Source of the DNA: Euborellia annulipes
Taxonomy: Eukaryota > Arthropoda > Insecta > Dermaptera > Anisolabididae
Length of the DNA stretch: 64,000 bases
Assembly: GCA_023213315.1 (NCBI GenBank)
Contig: JAKCPI010007948.1
Location: 1 to 64,000, forward strand
Reading direction: 5' to 3'
In this document: positions 10,870 to 21,494 of the stretch, in pieces
Layout: every line of letters starts with the position of its first letter
Position numbering within the stretch: position 1 is the first letter of the stretch
Translations under genes and position numbers: made by a program
The notes under the pieces: model-generated
What the model saw: the letters and a program-made list of their open reading frames with translations, nothing else
The model's database searches: none
Told to the model about the DNA's origin: nothing

Positions 10870-11450
10870 ATCAAAAATTTAAAATAAAAAAAATGATTTT
10901 TTTTAGTTCGCGAATCCTCCCAACGTTGCGTTTTGCGCACACCCGTTTCCCGTGAAGTGTGCAGTGCGGGAATTTTTTTTTATTTTTCTCACATTAGTGG
11001 AGACCTAATATAACTATTTATAGGAAAAAATTTTAAATTTTCAAAAATTTTTAAAGGCTGGTAGAATATGGGTTAAAGCGGAAAAAACAGAGAATTTTGA
11101 TTTCAAATAGAAAATTACATTAAGAGTGAAAATCTGCATACAAATGAGTGAGAGAGAGTAGAAGGGATGGGGGGAGGGGGGAGGGAAACCCCATTAAGCA
11201 AATTAAGAATTAATGTAGAATTTGAGGGGAATTCTCTTATAAGTATTTGTAACACAAATCTGATGTTTTTTTGTTGGCATGATTTCTATCTCTGGAGAAC
11301 ATGGATGATACCGTACATTGACTTATATAGACGTTTCGTTTGTTTTTACTATGTCTTCATCAATACATGGCAATCCCCCTTCCCTTCATTTGAACAGGAG
11401 ATTTACTTTGTCTTTACCTTTTGATTATATACAAACAAAAAATTCAAATT
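10870..11450. other. Unassigned stretch
   Basis: AT-rich with G-rich runs at 11166-11185. No gene, RNA or recognisable border. Confidence 0.45.
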
Positions 11451-11451
11451 T

Positions 11452-11570
11452 TACTTTCTCTTACCTTTATATGTATATACTAGTCGTAAACCCCCCCTTC
11501 GGCGGGCTTTTCGCCCTAGCCGGAGGGCTGCGCCCCCTTGCTCGCCTTCGGCGGGACTCTCCCAAACATA
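11452..11570 (+). repeat. Family A 5' half-hairpin fused to family B start
   Basis: TTTACTTTCTCTTACC, the 5' terminus of family A, runs straight into TATACTAGTCGTAAA and a CGGCGGGCTTTTCGCC hairpin typical of family B (compare 17825 and 26866). A similar join is at 18868-18950. Confidence 0.5.
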
Positions 11571-11636
11571 CACAAAAATTTCATCAAAGTCGTTTTTAGG
11601 AGGAGTTCAGTCACATACACACGTACAGAAGAATTA

Positions 11637-12182
11637 TATATGGACCCTGTTATGCAATGGTGTGTCAAAGACCAAACATCGAGTTTTGAGAAAAACAACA
11701 TTAGTTTTTTTGTTTTCATTGGATTATATATAATTTTTTTTTGTCAATTGTGCAAGTAATATTAAATATAAATTTTTTTTAGGGCATATTTCATCCAAAA
11801 TCAGTGGCGTATTCAGGGGGGGCAGGGGGGGCCGGGCGCCCCCTTTCTAAAATCTAAAAAAAAACCAAATAATAGAGGAAAAATCTCTAATATTTACGAA
11901 TTTTGTATTAAAATTATTTTTTATTTCAAGAAAAAAAAAAAAAATTTATTTTATTTGTTTTTTATATCTCATTAAAATTTGTCCACTTTACGTTTCTTGG
12001 AGAGGGGGGGGTTCTCCCCCGGTGTTCATAAAACTTTTGGGCACCCCCCCCCCCAAGCAGAAATCCCTGGCTACGCTACTGTCCAAAATACTATTATAGC
12101 ATTTGAAACAATATTCCGTGCTTAACTCAATTTTGAATTTTTTTGGTCTTTGACACACCGTTGCATATCAGGGTCCATATAT
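11637..12182. mobile_element. Family D palindromic MITE, copy D1 (hAT nested inside)
   Basis: Ends TATATGGACCCTGTTATGCA with GTGTGTCAAAGACCAAA and the inverse at 12145-12182. Other copies are at 21185, 42927 and 47681. The inner text GTCAATTGTGCAAGTAATATT is shared by all. A hAT element at 11802-12081 interrupts it. No coding capacity. Confidence 0.8.
11802..12081. mobile_element. Non-autonomous hAT element, copy hAT-1
   Basis: Starts CAGTGGCGTATTCAGGGG and ends CTGGCTACGCTACTG. It is flanked by a perfect 8 bp duplication TCCAAAAT (11794-11801 and 12082-12089), the hallmark of the hAT superfamily. It carries long G and C runs just inside each end. A second copy is at 53495-53861. Confidence 0.9.
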
Positions 12183-12184
12183 GA

Positions 12185-12310
12185 GAGAAGATATAAGATA
12201 TATATATATATATATATAAAGTATTAGATTCATGTTAAAAATTCGATATCGAGATTTTGATGGATATCCACGTTTTGAGGCTTTCTGAATCAAGAGTCGC
12301 GGGAGCGACT
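12185..12310 (+). repeat. Family A fragment (5' part, degenerate)
   Basis: A (TA)n run followed by AGTATTAGATTCATG, AAAAATTCGATATCGAGATT and ATGGATATCCACGTTTTGAG matches the start of family A. The rest is missing. Confidence 0.7.
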
Positions 12311-13076
12311 CGTCGCCGAGCATGTGAAAAGCAAAAGAAAGCAAAAGAAACTCTTAATACTACCATTTAGTTGATATTCCAATAGATGCCAATGGCCCAT
12401 TGCATTTAGATGGACGAGTCGTCCCTAGACTATATTATCAAGAATGATTTTAAATCCTTAATAAAAGATAGGGACGTGAAAAAATTTTTTTGAGAAACTT
12501 TTCTCTTTCTGGGCGAATATCTCAAAAAGTTTTTAAGATATCGGAGCCAAATTTTTTTTATATTAAACTAGAATAAATAAGGATTATTTTGAGCACGAAT
12601 TCAAAAAAAAATTCCAGTGCCAAACAGAATGGCAGAGGCTCAAAGTTGAGATTTTGCCGATTTCGGAAGGTCAAAAGTTAGTCTCTTATTTTTCCTTTTT
12701 TTTTTTTTTCTTTTTTTCTTTTTTTTTTTTTCATTCTTTTCTTCAATTTTCAAATTTTTAGACAAAGCTACAGGTTTCCCTGCTGGACCGATTTGGATGA
12801 AATTTAAAATACAAATAGATACTATCAAAAACCCGATACCTTTGATATAAAATTTCATTTTGGATCAAAAGTGACTTTTTGAGAGGTATTCAAAATTTCA
12901 AATTTGTCCTATCTTTAACGTGGCGAAAAGACAATTCTAACTATTTTACTCCCTGATGACGTCATCTAGGAACATATCTATTAATATTAGTAATTTTCAT
13001 CCCTAATGGAATAACAATTTTTAGGATAAATCCATTCAGATAGAAATATAATAGATTAACGTGATAAGAAGAAGTG
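12311..13076. other. Unassigned stretch before the satellite
   Basis: AT-rich with T runs near 12700-12730. It contains TATCTCAAAAAGTTTTTAAG near 12530. No gene recognised. Confidence 0.4.
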
Positions 13077-13766
13077 CTACCAACATAACAAAAATAAAAA
13101 ACCTAAAATTTTATAAAATTTGGTGAAATCCTATGTTTATCGTTTCGAATGGATGCCAATCGATGTATTTACGATTCTACCAACATAACAAAAATAAAAA
13201 ACCTAAAATTTTATAAAATTTGGTGAAATCCTATGTTTATCGTTTTGAATGGATACCAAACGATGTATTTACATTCTACCAACATAACAAAAATAAAAAA
13301 CCTAAAATTTTATAAAATTTGGTGAAATCCTATGTTTATCGTTTCGAATGGATGCCAATCGATGTATTTACGATTCTACCAACATAACAAAAATAAAAAA
13401 CCTAAAATTTTATAAAATTTGGTGAAATCCTATGTTTATCGTTTTGAATGGATACCAAACGATGTATTTACATTCTACCAACATAACAAAAATAAAAAAC
13501 CTAAAATTTTATAAAATTTGGTGAAATCCTATGTTTATCGTTTCGAATGGATGCCAATCGATGTATTTACATTCTACCAACATAACAAAAATAAAAAACC
13601 TAAAATTTTATAAAATTTGGTGAAATCCTATGTTTATCGTTTTGAATGGATGCCAAACGATGTATTTACATTCTACCAACATAACAAAAATAAAAAACCT
13701 AAAATTTTATAAAATTTGGTGAAATCCTATGTTTATCGTTTTGAATGGATACCAAACGATGTATTA
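13077..13766. repeat. Tandem satellite, seven units of 99-100 bp
   Basis: CTACCAACATAACAAAAAT recurs at 13077, 13177, 13276, 13376, 13475, 13574 and 13673. Units differ at a few diagnostic sites: one type has CGTTTCGAATGGATGCCAAT, the other CGTTTTGAATGGATACCAAA. They alternate for the first units, giving a 199 bp higher-order period. The array ends in a partial unit. Confidence 0.95.
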
Positions 13767-13904
13767 ATTTTTTTTCTGTTTGGAATGCATATTAAAAGAT
13801 CTATTCATGGGATAACTTAATATTTAATAAACAAAAATTATTAAATAAAATTTAAATGTAATATTTCACAAAAAGAAGTGAAATCTCAGCCAAAAACATC
13901 GGAG

Positions 13905-14120
13905 ATGCAAAAAGGGGCGCCTCGCATTATTTTTGCCCAGCGTCGAGGTGAAATCAAAAAAATGCGCCTCGCTTTTCTGATTTATATAAAAGCGAGGATA
14001 TATGAAACAAATAAAATTCTGTAGGGGTTTTATTTAAGTGAAAATATTTCCTCGCTTTTATATAAATCAGAAAGCGCATTTGGCTTCGGCCCGAGGCTTA
14101 GGCAAATGCGGGCGCCCCGG
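13905..14120. repeat. Inverted-repeat element N5
   Basis: CTCGCTTTTCTGATTTATAT with AAAAGCGAGG (13970-13998) faces CCTCGCTTTTATATAAATCA (14051-14070). Outer GC-rich inverted words are GGCGCCTCGCATT at the left and AATGCGGGCGCC at the right. Non-coding; family not recognised. Confidence 0.5.
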
Positions 14121-14199
14121 CATGTTTTGGCTGAATAAATTAAAATTTACTCCTTCAACTTATATGACAATAAAAATGAGCAGAATTGTCAAAAATAAG

Positions 14200-14425
14200 T
14201 ACAGTGAGCGCCACAATTAAGTCCCCACCTGGGAGCCTTAAGTATATATTATGGGTAGTATATAGTGCCTTAAGTATATGGTATATAGCGAAAAAATTTT
14301 AAATTTGATAAGGTAAAATAAAATAATCTGTTTGAGATTTTATTTTCCTATCATATACTATACCATATACTGTACTTAGGGTCTGTAGCTCTCAGGTGGG
14401 GGACTTAATTGTGGCGCTCACTGTA
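14200..14425. mobile_element. Tc1/mariner-type MITE M3
   Basis: Terminal inverted repeats of about 25 bp: ACAGTGAGCGCCACAATTAA with GTCC, and the inverse GGACTTAATTGTGGCGCTCA with CTGT. The flanks are TA on both sides, as expected for Tc1/mariner insertion. The interior is short, AT-rich and itself inverted (TATACCATATACTGTA). No transposase. Confidence 0.8.
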
Positions 14426-14446
14426 CAATTCTGCTTGCCCTGAAGA

Positions 14447-14645
14447 TACACACAGTCTTCTCAACAACTTAGGCCATATAAGACTATACGATAACCATTA
14501 TAATGAATATATATATAGGGCTCCAGTCATTCATTTGGATACCAAATGGCTTAAATAAAATCATCGGAATGCCTGGGATCCGAGCCCTCGACCCTTGGTA
14601 TACAAACAAGGCAGGCGCGCTACCAACTACGCCAAGCCCGAGTGC
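14447..14645 (-). mobile_element. tRNA-derived SINE family C, copy C1
   Basis: Read on the minus strand: head GGGCTTGGCGTAGTTGGTAG with a box B-like region, then GGCAGTCCGATGATTTTAT-like text, CCAAATGGCTTAAATAA, TATCGTATAGTCTTATATGG and a GTGTGT tail. It is diverged from the other copies and the tail is shortened. Confidence 0.75.
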
Positions 14646-15876
14646 TAATGTAACTTAAATCCATGTTTTGTTCTTAACAATTAAATTGTTATGTATTATA
14701 GTTTTGAAATAAAAAATAATTTTTGCATTTCACAGTTTTTAATTGTTGTAGAATCATATTAAAAATCATCCTATCACTGGTCTGTAATTCCCTCATTTTC
14801 GAATTTTTTTTTCCAAACTCAAAAAAAGTTGGGAACCAGTAGTTAATTTTAATCAAACAAGACATAAACTATGACTTGGACAAAAAAAAAAAAACATCGA
14901 AAATAAGTTCAATAAGAGAAAGTAAAAAAAAAAACAAATCGATCAACTCAGCAGAGATTTTTTTTTTCGAGAATCAGCCATACTTAAATATCCGAGTTTG
15001 GGGTGGTGGGAATGGGAGATGATATTAAATTTTTTATGAAATATAATAATGACGACATTAGATGAACCAATAATATTCAATAAAAAAAAAAAAAAAAAAA
15101 TTTCAATTTATCCAAAAAGCTAATATTAATTTTTATTCCCTCCATTCCCATAAAATTCCATTTTATTATTATATATTTTTTTAGTAAATAAAACATTCAT
15201 TATTATTATTATTATAGTTTGTTTCCATTTTAATATCTATTTTTTGTTTTCATATTCGTTGACAACCGATTGAGTGTGATATTAATATCAAATATATATT
15301 TTTTTTTTTTTTTATTTCGAACGTAAATATTATTTTAGTGTGTAGTTAAGAAGGGCGTAAATAGAATTGATTGCACTTTTATTACAAGTGGGGATTAGTT
15401 CCGTTTTTAGGGTGACTCTCTCTCTCTTCACATGTCGTATTTTCCACTTTGAGTTGAGCTCTTATTTTCAGCTTTGATTTTTTCGGTTTTTTTTTTAAGC
15501 ATCCCCCTTTGGGGCAGATGTGTTGGAAGCGTTGCTAATCTTTGTCGGCCTCAGGCCTCTCCGAAAAAAAGGGCAGGCAACTTGTCTACTCAAAGTGTGA
15601 CACTGTAAATCATGGCTCTGTTTAGTATATGTGAAAGAGAGAGAGAGAGAAAAAAAGACCATTTTTGATAGGCGTGAGAGAGGTACAAAGAGAGGGACCG
15701 AAACGTTTGTCAACTTGGACGTTAGATATATAAAACACAACACAACCATACAATCATTGGTAGGAATTTATATTTGCAACAAATATTATCGGTTATTTGT
15801 AAACGAACCTCTGAACCTTAGTAGCCAAGAGGCAAGAGAACTCTACCTGTGCCTTGGCCCAGGGGTAAGTGCCTTG
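14646..15876. other. Unassigned stretch
   Basis: AT-rich, with A runs near 14881, 15079-15099 and T runs near 15300. It includes a moderately GC-rich part at 15490-15600 with no convincing coding frame and a (GA)n run at 15638. Nothing could be named. Confidence 0.4.
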
Positions 15877-17155
15877 TTTTTACTTTCTCTTACCTCTATA
15901 TATATGATAATATATATGGAGAAAGTATTGGATTCATGTCGAAAATTCGATGTCGAGATTTTGATGGATATACACGTTTTGAGGTCCCCTGAATCCAAAA
16001 AAGTGATTTTCGCGACATGGTCTGTCTGGGTTCAATTTAAAGCATGAAGGAATTGAGCTAGGAAGTTGAAATTTTATATATAAGTTAAACACCCACCTAT
16101 GGCGTGAAAATAAGCTTTTTATCAAAATCAGCCAAAGAGTACTAGTACTTTACTGATGTATTTTTTTCAGTTTTTTTTTTTCGATTTTCTCAAAATTCGC
16201 TCCAATGATTTTGATTAAAATTCATAAATCAATTATTTTTTTAGGTGCTCTTTAAAATGTATATTCTCATTTTGCCATTCAAAACTTCTGAAGACCACTT
16301 TACTCTTATGCTTCAGAGGAAGGATAGGAGAAATGGTTGCCATGGTAATAAAATATAAATGAAAGAGTGTGGATGCAGTCCAATAATTATATTAAGAATA
16401 ACTCAAACTAGTAGTTTATTTCTTGGACAGGTTTAACGGATGATATGTTTATATAATCAAAAGATTATTAAAATTTTTAATAATTTATTAGTTCTTGACA
16501 GATGCATTACTGTTTCGGCCCAACTCAACAGCCATCTTCAGAACTGGAAAAAAGTACATAATATTATACATTTTATCAAAATATGATCATACAAACATGT
16601 ATTATAATTAAGTTGAATAAAAAATGTTAAAAGTCATATATGAATTGGTCAAAAATACTTTACATAAATCATTAATTTAATACTCATTATATTTACGCCG
16701 CATTTATTTAATAATTCTATTCAAATACTATGTGTGGATGTCTTATGGTAAATATAATGAGTATTAAATTAATGATTTATGTAAAGTATTTTTGACCAAT
16801 TCATATATGACTTTTCACATTTTTTATTCAACTTAATTATAATACATGTTTGTAAGATCATATTTTGATAAAATGTATAATATTATGTACTTTTTTTTCC
16901 AGTTCTGAAGATGGCTGTTGAGTTGGGCCGAAACAGTAATGCATCTGTCAAGAACTAATAAATTATTAAAAATTTTAATAATTTTTTGATTATATAAACA
17001 TATCATCCGTTAAACCTGTCCAAGAAATAAACTACTAGTTTGAGTTATTCTTAAAATATAAATATTTTTCTGTTTATAAATTTTACATCTTGAATTCAAA
17101 TGTACCCTACTGTCGGAAAATAAATATATCTCACCCAGTCACACCAGATTTTTTT
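15877..17155 (+). mobile_element. Family A element, copy A1 (interrupted by H3)
   Basis: Begins TTTTTACTTTCTCTTACC with a 5' hairpin (CTATATATATGATAATATAT), followed by TTCGATGTCGAGATTTTGAT, CGACATGGTCTGTC, AGTACTAGTACTTTACTGAT and TTGCCATGGTAA. It resumes at 17053 and ends in CAGTCACACCAGATTTTT. The insertion H3 splits it with an 11 bp duplication AAAATATAAAT. Confidence 0.85.
16362..17052. mobile_element. Family H hairpin insertion H3, core with longer helix III
   Basis: Arms of about 300 bp in inverted orientation, from GAAAGAGTGTGGATGCAGTC to the inverse of GTAGTTTATTTCTTGGACAG. Cores lie at about 16490-16550 (minus) and 16898-16957 (plus): CTGAAGA, T, a stem closed by GGC/GCC, GAA, then ACAG, loop TAATGCAT, CTGT and C. 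ACAG/CTGT would form a 4 bp helix III ending in the expected UC cleavage position. The target duplication is AAAATATAAAT (16351-16361; 17053-17063). Confidence 0.8.
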
Positions 17156-17239
17156 AAACTCTTTTCCTCTATAGCGTCCATTTTTTTGGGTTTTGAGTTT
17201 TATTTATATAGAATTTCTTAAGTTGAATGGCTGTAGATA

Positions 17240-17630
17240 TTCAAATTGGAAAAAGGAACGGGGAGCCTTCCCGAGAAACAGCAGCCAGGTTTAATAAAAA
17301 GCTTTATTTTTCTTTGCCAACGTTTCGGATGCTATTCGCTCTCATCCTCAGGGCAAGCAAAATTTAGTACAGGTTATGCGGTACTGAAAATTAATTTCAT
17401 GTTTGATTCATTAGTTCGTAGCATTGATGGTATGTTTAATAATAAAACTATGACTATTGTTATGACTGATATAGCTAAAAAAAAAAATCCCTGTCCTAAA
17501 TTTTGACAATTTTGCTTGCCCTGAGAATGTGTGCGACAAGCACCCGAAACGTCGGCAAAGAAATATAAAGCTTTTTATTTTTCCTGGCTGTTATACCCGG
17601 GAAGGCTCCTGTTCCTTTTTCCAATTTATT
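17240..17630. mobile_element. Family H hairpin insertion H5
   Basis: Inverted arms: AAAAGGAACGGGGAGCCTTC at the left, GAAGGCTCCTGTTCCTTTTT at the right. Cores at about 17316-17359 (minus) and 17514-17560 (plus) have TGCC and GGCA as pairing outer flanks around CTGAGGA or CTGAGAA, a stem-loop and GAAACGTYGGCA. Between the arms is about 140 bp of unrelated AT-rich sequence. Confidence 0.75.
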
Positions 17631-17687
17631 TTTATATTATAAAAAATCTATTTGGAATTTTGCAATTGCTCGCTTTCGGCTCTCTGA

Positions 17688-17790
17688 CTTAGAGTTTTAA
17701 ATTTCCCTCCCTAACTCCACTTCCTGTAAATCTGGCCAATCAGAGAGAGAACAGGCACATACACACAGGGACAGGAAGTCAGTGCTTAGC
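17688..17790 (+). repeat. Dispersed repeat G, copy 1
   Basis: AACTCCACTTCCTG, TCTGGCCAATCAG and ACAGGCACATACACAC recur with small changes at 35680-35782. Class unknown. Confidence 0.5.
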
Positions 17791-17824
17791 GCTTTATATA
17801 TTTTAACATAATTATATTATTAAC

Positions 17825-18000
17825 TAGCCGCGTCGCCCGCCTTCGGCGTTATGGGAATTTCGGGATGAAAATAATTTTCTTGTAATCCCGAGAAGGTTCT
17901 CTTTATGCATAAAAAATTTCATCTCAAAATTCCAACGGGAAGTTGCCTAAATAGAGCGTGATGGACAGACAGACGGACATTAGCGAATTATATATATAGA
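17825..18000 (+). repeat. Family B element, copy B1
   Basis: Starts ACTAGCCGCGTCGCCCGCC with the CGCCTTCGGCG hairpin. It continues GGAATTTCGGGATGAAAATA, AAATTCCAACGGGAAGTTGC and ACAGACGGACATTAGCGAAT, ending in (TA)n. Matching parts occur at 26866-27595. The class is not established; no coding frame. Confidence 0.65.
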
Positions 18001-18065
18001 TTATATATTTATTCAGATATAATATCGATGTCTTCGGGAGGGGAAAGCGTTCAATGTTCTTGCTT

Positions 18066-18130
18066 TCTGGGAGCCACCTATCCCGATTTTCAACCCATTT
18101 GGCGTTGCTTAACAACATTAATCTTGGAAA
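18066..18130 (+). repeat. Dispersed repeat E, copy 2
   Basis: GGGAGCCACCTATCCC and GCTTAACAACATTAATCTTGG resemble 50806-50870. Short fragment. Confidence 0.4.
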
Positions 18131-18867
18131 AATATGCTCGTAATTTTTTATTTAAAAAAAATAAATAAATAATAGTTTTATTATTTGAAATTAGATCGAT
18201 TAGCGCCTGCAGTTTTCCTAATATGCAACCAAACATACATGCCTTCATTTTGGTTGCCTATCCCTAAGGAGTCTAATTCAATTCACTTCCCTTATATCCT
18301 TAACCCTTAAATTACGTCACTACTGACTTTCTAAAATATTTTTTTATCATCCTCACTCACTATTCATTTCCTGAAAAGAATAATAATTTTCAATCTTTGA
18401 TGTCCATGTTTTGTTTGTTTACAAACCTCAGAAATAGATGGTGTCGTAGATTGTATTGTAATAATCAAACACACACACACACACGGTCCTTTTCCCCTTT
18501 TCGATCAAAGAAGAAGAGATGTGTTGTGAAGAGGTCCTTCCCCCCCTCTCTCGTGTCATAAATAAAGAATGATCTCTCTTGCCTGCGTTTCGCTGACAGT
18601 TTTCTTATCTGTTCTGTCTCCACAATAATGAGCAATTCATCACATCTCATCTCATCTCATATATATGCGTGTATAATATTTTTATTGGAAAGGAAAATTT
18701 ATAACATAAATTTGTATATAGGGCGTGCTATATGTTATGTTTCTTTTGAAATAAATTTTTAGTAAGTCGCGAAAGGAAACTTAAAAAAAAAAAGCGAAAT
18801 CTATTCTCAATTCATTTTTAGCTCAATTTTCTCAGTTACGATCATCTAATTAACAATAAATCCTTTC
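18131..18867. other. Unassigned stretch with simple repeats
   Basis: (AC)n at 18469-18484 and a CATCT run near 18640. No gene or element border was recognised. Confidence 0.45.
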
Positions 18868-18950
18868 TGCTTTCTCTTACCTATGTATATATTAATACTA
18901 GTTGCAAAGCCCGCCGAAGGCTGCACCCTCTGGACTCCCTTAATTTAGTT
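18868..18950 (+). repeat. Family A 5' half-hairpin fused to family B start, second case
   Basis: GCTTTCTCTTACCTATGTAT is followed directly by ACTAGTTGCAAAGCCCGCCG. It has the same architecture as 11452-11570. Confidence 0.5.
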
Positions 18951-19004
18951 TATTGCCAATTTAGGATATTTCTAGTTACAATGCAAAATTAAAAAAAAAA
19001 AAAA

Positions 19005-19430
19005 ACAGATACGAGTAGGATGGCAGCCAGGGAAGAAATCAGACAAAAATTTAATCAATCTTTATCTAATTTTATTTCGATTGCCGACGTTTCGGACGCA
19101 AATCGCGCCCTTCCTCAAGACAATCGATAGTAAAATACAGATGGGCGTATTTTTTTTATTGACAATATAAAAACTCAATTCACGAGTGTGAGATGCATTG
19201 TTTCTTGCTGTATATATTTGATATCATTCATTTCGCATTAAAATTTTATATTGTCAATAAACAAAATAAGTCCATCTGTATTTTATTTACTAATGATTGT
19301 CCTGCGGAAGGGCGCGATTTGCGTCCAAAACGTCGGCAATCGAAAAATAAAATTAGATAATTGTCTGATTTCTTTCCTGGCTGCCATCCTACTCGTATCT
19401 GTTAATAAATAGTTCAGCCATCATCTCAAT
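19005..19430. mobile_element. Family H hairpin insertion H6
   Basis: Inverted ends ACAGATACGAGTAGGATGGC and GCCATCCTACTCGTATCTGT. Cores at 19079-19126 (minus) and 19294-19341 (plus). The minus-strand core has an 8 bp outer stem CGATTGTC/GGCAATCG with one G-T pair, TTGAGGA, a stem GGGCGC/GCGTCC, GAAAC, GTC. A unit-end phrase TTCAGCCATCATCTC follows at 19410. Confidence 0.75.
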
Positions 19431-19870
19431 ATTATTTAAAAAAAAAAATTTTTTTAAATATCTCATTTATTAAACTGTACATTTCTTTCTTGATTCTTGA
19501 TAATAGCCAACTCCTTCAGCTAGAGATTGCTGGATATGTTTAGGTTATTTGCAAATGACAATACGTGCTCTATTCTATTTGTCCTACTGGCTTCTCCCAC
19601 ATTTCCATGTCATTATACCTGGAAAGCTGGCTCACAGAGCAACTCACTCCATTTCTAATTTCCAAGCCAACTTGCTGATTTAGTGTTCCAATATTGAAGA
19701 AATTTGATTATAATTATTTTTCCAAAATATTTAAGCGATTCAAATTACTGTATTACTTCGTTACTTCCTGGTCCATGAACTCTATGTGTACTTAATTTCA
19801 AATACATTCATTGAAAATTGTGGATTTCTATACAACATATACATATAAACATACATTTTTCCCATTTCAT

Positions 19871-20352
19871 TTTTACTTTCTCTTACCTCTATATATATGT
19901 TAATATATATAGAGAGAAAATATTGGATTCATGTCAAAAATTCGATGTCGAGATTTTGATGGATCTTCACGTTTTGAGGTCCCCTGAATCCAAAAAAGTG
20001 GTTTTCGCGACATGGTCTGTCTGTCTCTGTGTCTATGAACAAAATGTCTCAAGAATGAAAAGAGCTCGGAGGTTGAAATTTTATATAGATTCTCTTTAAA
20101 ATGTATATTCTCATTTTGTCATTGAAATCTTCTGAAGACCACTTTACTCTTGTACTCCATAGAAAAGATAGAAATGGTTGCCATGGTAACAAATAAATAT
20201 TTTCACATATAAATTTTACATCTTGAAAATCGAATGTACCGCCTGTCGGAAACTAAATACATATCGACACACAAAATCTGGTGAGACAAGCACAGTCCAC
20301 AACTTTGTCTTACCGAAAGTTGTGTGCTGCGCCAGTCAAACCAGATTTTTTT
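19871..20352 (+). mobile_element. Family A element, copy A2 (internally deleted)
   Basis: Full 5' hairpin and 3' hairpin (GTGAGACAAGCACAG, GCGCCAGTCAAACCAGATTT), but the block around the AGTACTAGTACT palindrome is missing. A detached piece of that block follows at 20353-20428. Confidence 0.85.
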
Positions 20353-20429
20353 TCGATTTTCTCAAAATTCACTCTTAAAATTTTGATTAAAATTCAAAAA
20401 TAATTTCTCTAAAACGTATATTCTCATTT

Positions 20430-21180
20430 TTTTTTTTCAATTATTGTTAAAATTTCTAATCCCCTGGTTAAAAGAGTGTTCTAGTCCTAGCTACCGTCTT
20501 GGAGTTATTCTAATGCCAGAGCCCCCACTAAATAATTCGTGAAATTCGTTTCATTTCACGTTCCAATAATTCAATTACAATAAAAGCGATATTTCCTTCT
20601 ATTTTTGAATTCATTAAATTGATTCCAATACAACTCAATTAAAACCAATAACAAAAAAATATTTAATTTTGCTAATCGAAACAAAAAAAAAAAAAAAACA
20701 TTCTAAATTGAAATAGATTTTATTTTGAACTGTATTTGTTACTAACCAATTATCATTCTACGTATTGTAATTACATTATGGTTATTTTTTTGTTCTATAA
20801 TTTGGTTGTGTTGATCGAAACTCTCTCTCTCTCTCTCTCGCTCTCTCTATACATTAACTTGTCATGGATCTCTCTAACTTAGACCAAGTATCTCATCTAT
20901 TTTCAAATGCTTGGGTAGACATGACTGAAACAAGAACTTTATCAGAAGCATTATCTCAATAACACCAAACTTGTACTTGTGTCTTTTGAATTCGCTTAGT
21001 GCGTAGGCTTTGAGGAAACACTTTTTTTTTCCCCTCATTAAATATGATTAATTATTGCTGGATGTTATGGATGGATGTCAGCCAGGTTGAAAAACTCGTG
21101 TCGTCGTTGCCTCATTTCTTCTTTGAGAAACAAAAAATGAAGCAAGCAGAGAATATATTAAAATTCAAACGAAAAATCAA
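20430..21180. other. Unassigned stretch
   Basis: AT-rich, with an A run near 20683 and (CT)n at 20821-20848. Nothing recognised. Confidence 0.45.
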
Positions 21181-21184
21181 TTGA

Positions 21185-21440
21185 TATGGACCATGTTATG
21201 CAATAGTGTGTCAAGCGCCAAAAAATTAAAAATTGAGTTAAGCACGGAATATTGTTTCAAATGCTATAATTAATATTTTTTATGAAATATGTCCTAAAAA
21301 AGTTTATATTTAATATTACTTACACAATTGACAAAAAAAAAATTATATATAATCCAATGAAAACAAAAAACTTTAATGTTAATTTTTCCAAAACTCGGTA
21401 GCTGGCGCTTGACACACTAATGCGTTACAGGGTTCATATA
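21185..21440. mobile_element. Family D MITE, copy D2 (uninterrupted)
   Basis: ATGGACCATGTTATGCAATA at the left and the inverse TAATGCGTTACAGGGTTCAT at the right, about 255 bp in all. As the only undisturbed copy it gives the real size of the family. Interior GTGTCAAGCGCCA is inverted as TGGCGCTTGACAC. Confidence 0.85.
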
Positions 21441-21494
21441 ATGTGCTCGTCTGTCACGCTCTGTTTGATCAATTTCCAGTTGAAATTTCGCATT

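Noticed and set aside
13077..13766. CRISPR-like array
   Set aside because: The whole 99-100 bp unit is repeated without unique spacers, in a eukaryotic intergenic setting; it is a satellite.
14200..14425. Promoter-like TATA clusters
   Set aside because: They are the AT-rich interior of a Tc1/mariner-type MITE with clear inverted ends.
15631..16125. A 138-codon open frame and its minus-strand counterpart
   Set aside because: The second half lies in the 5' part of a family A element; the same short peptide recurs in most family A copies on either strand.
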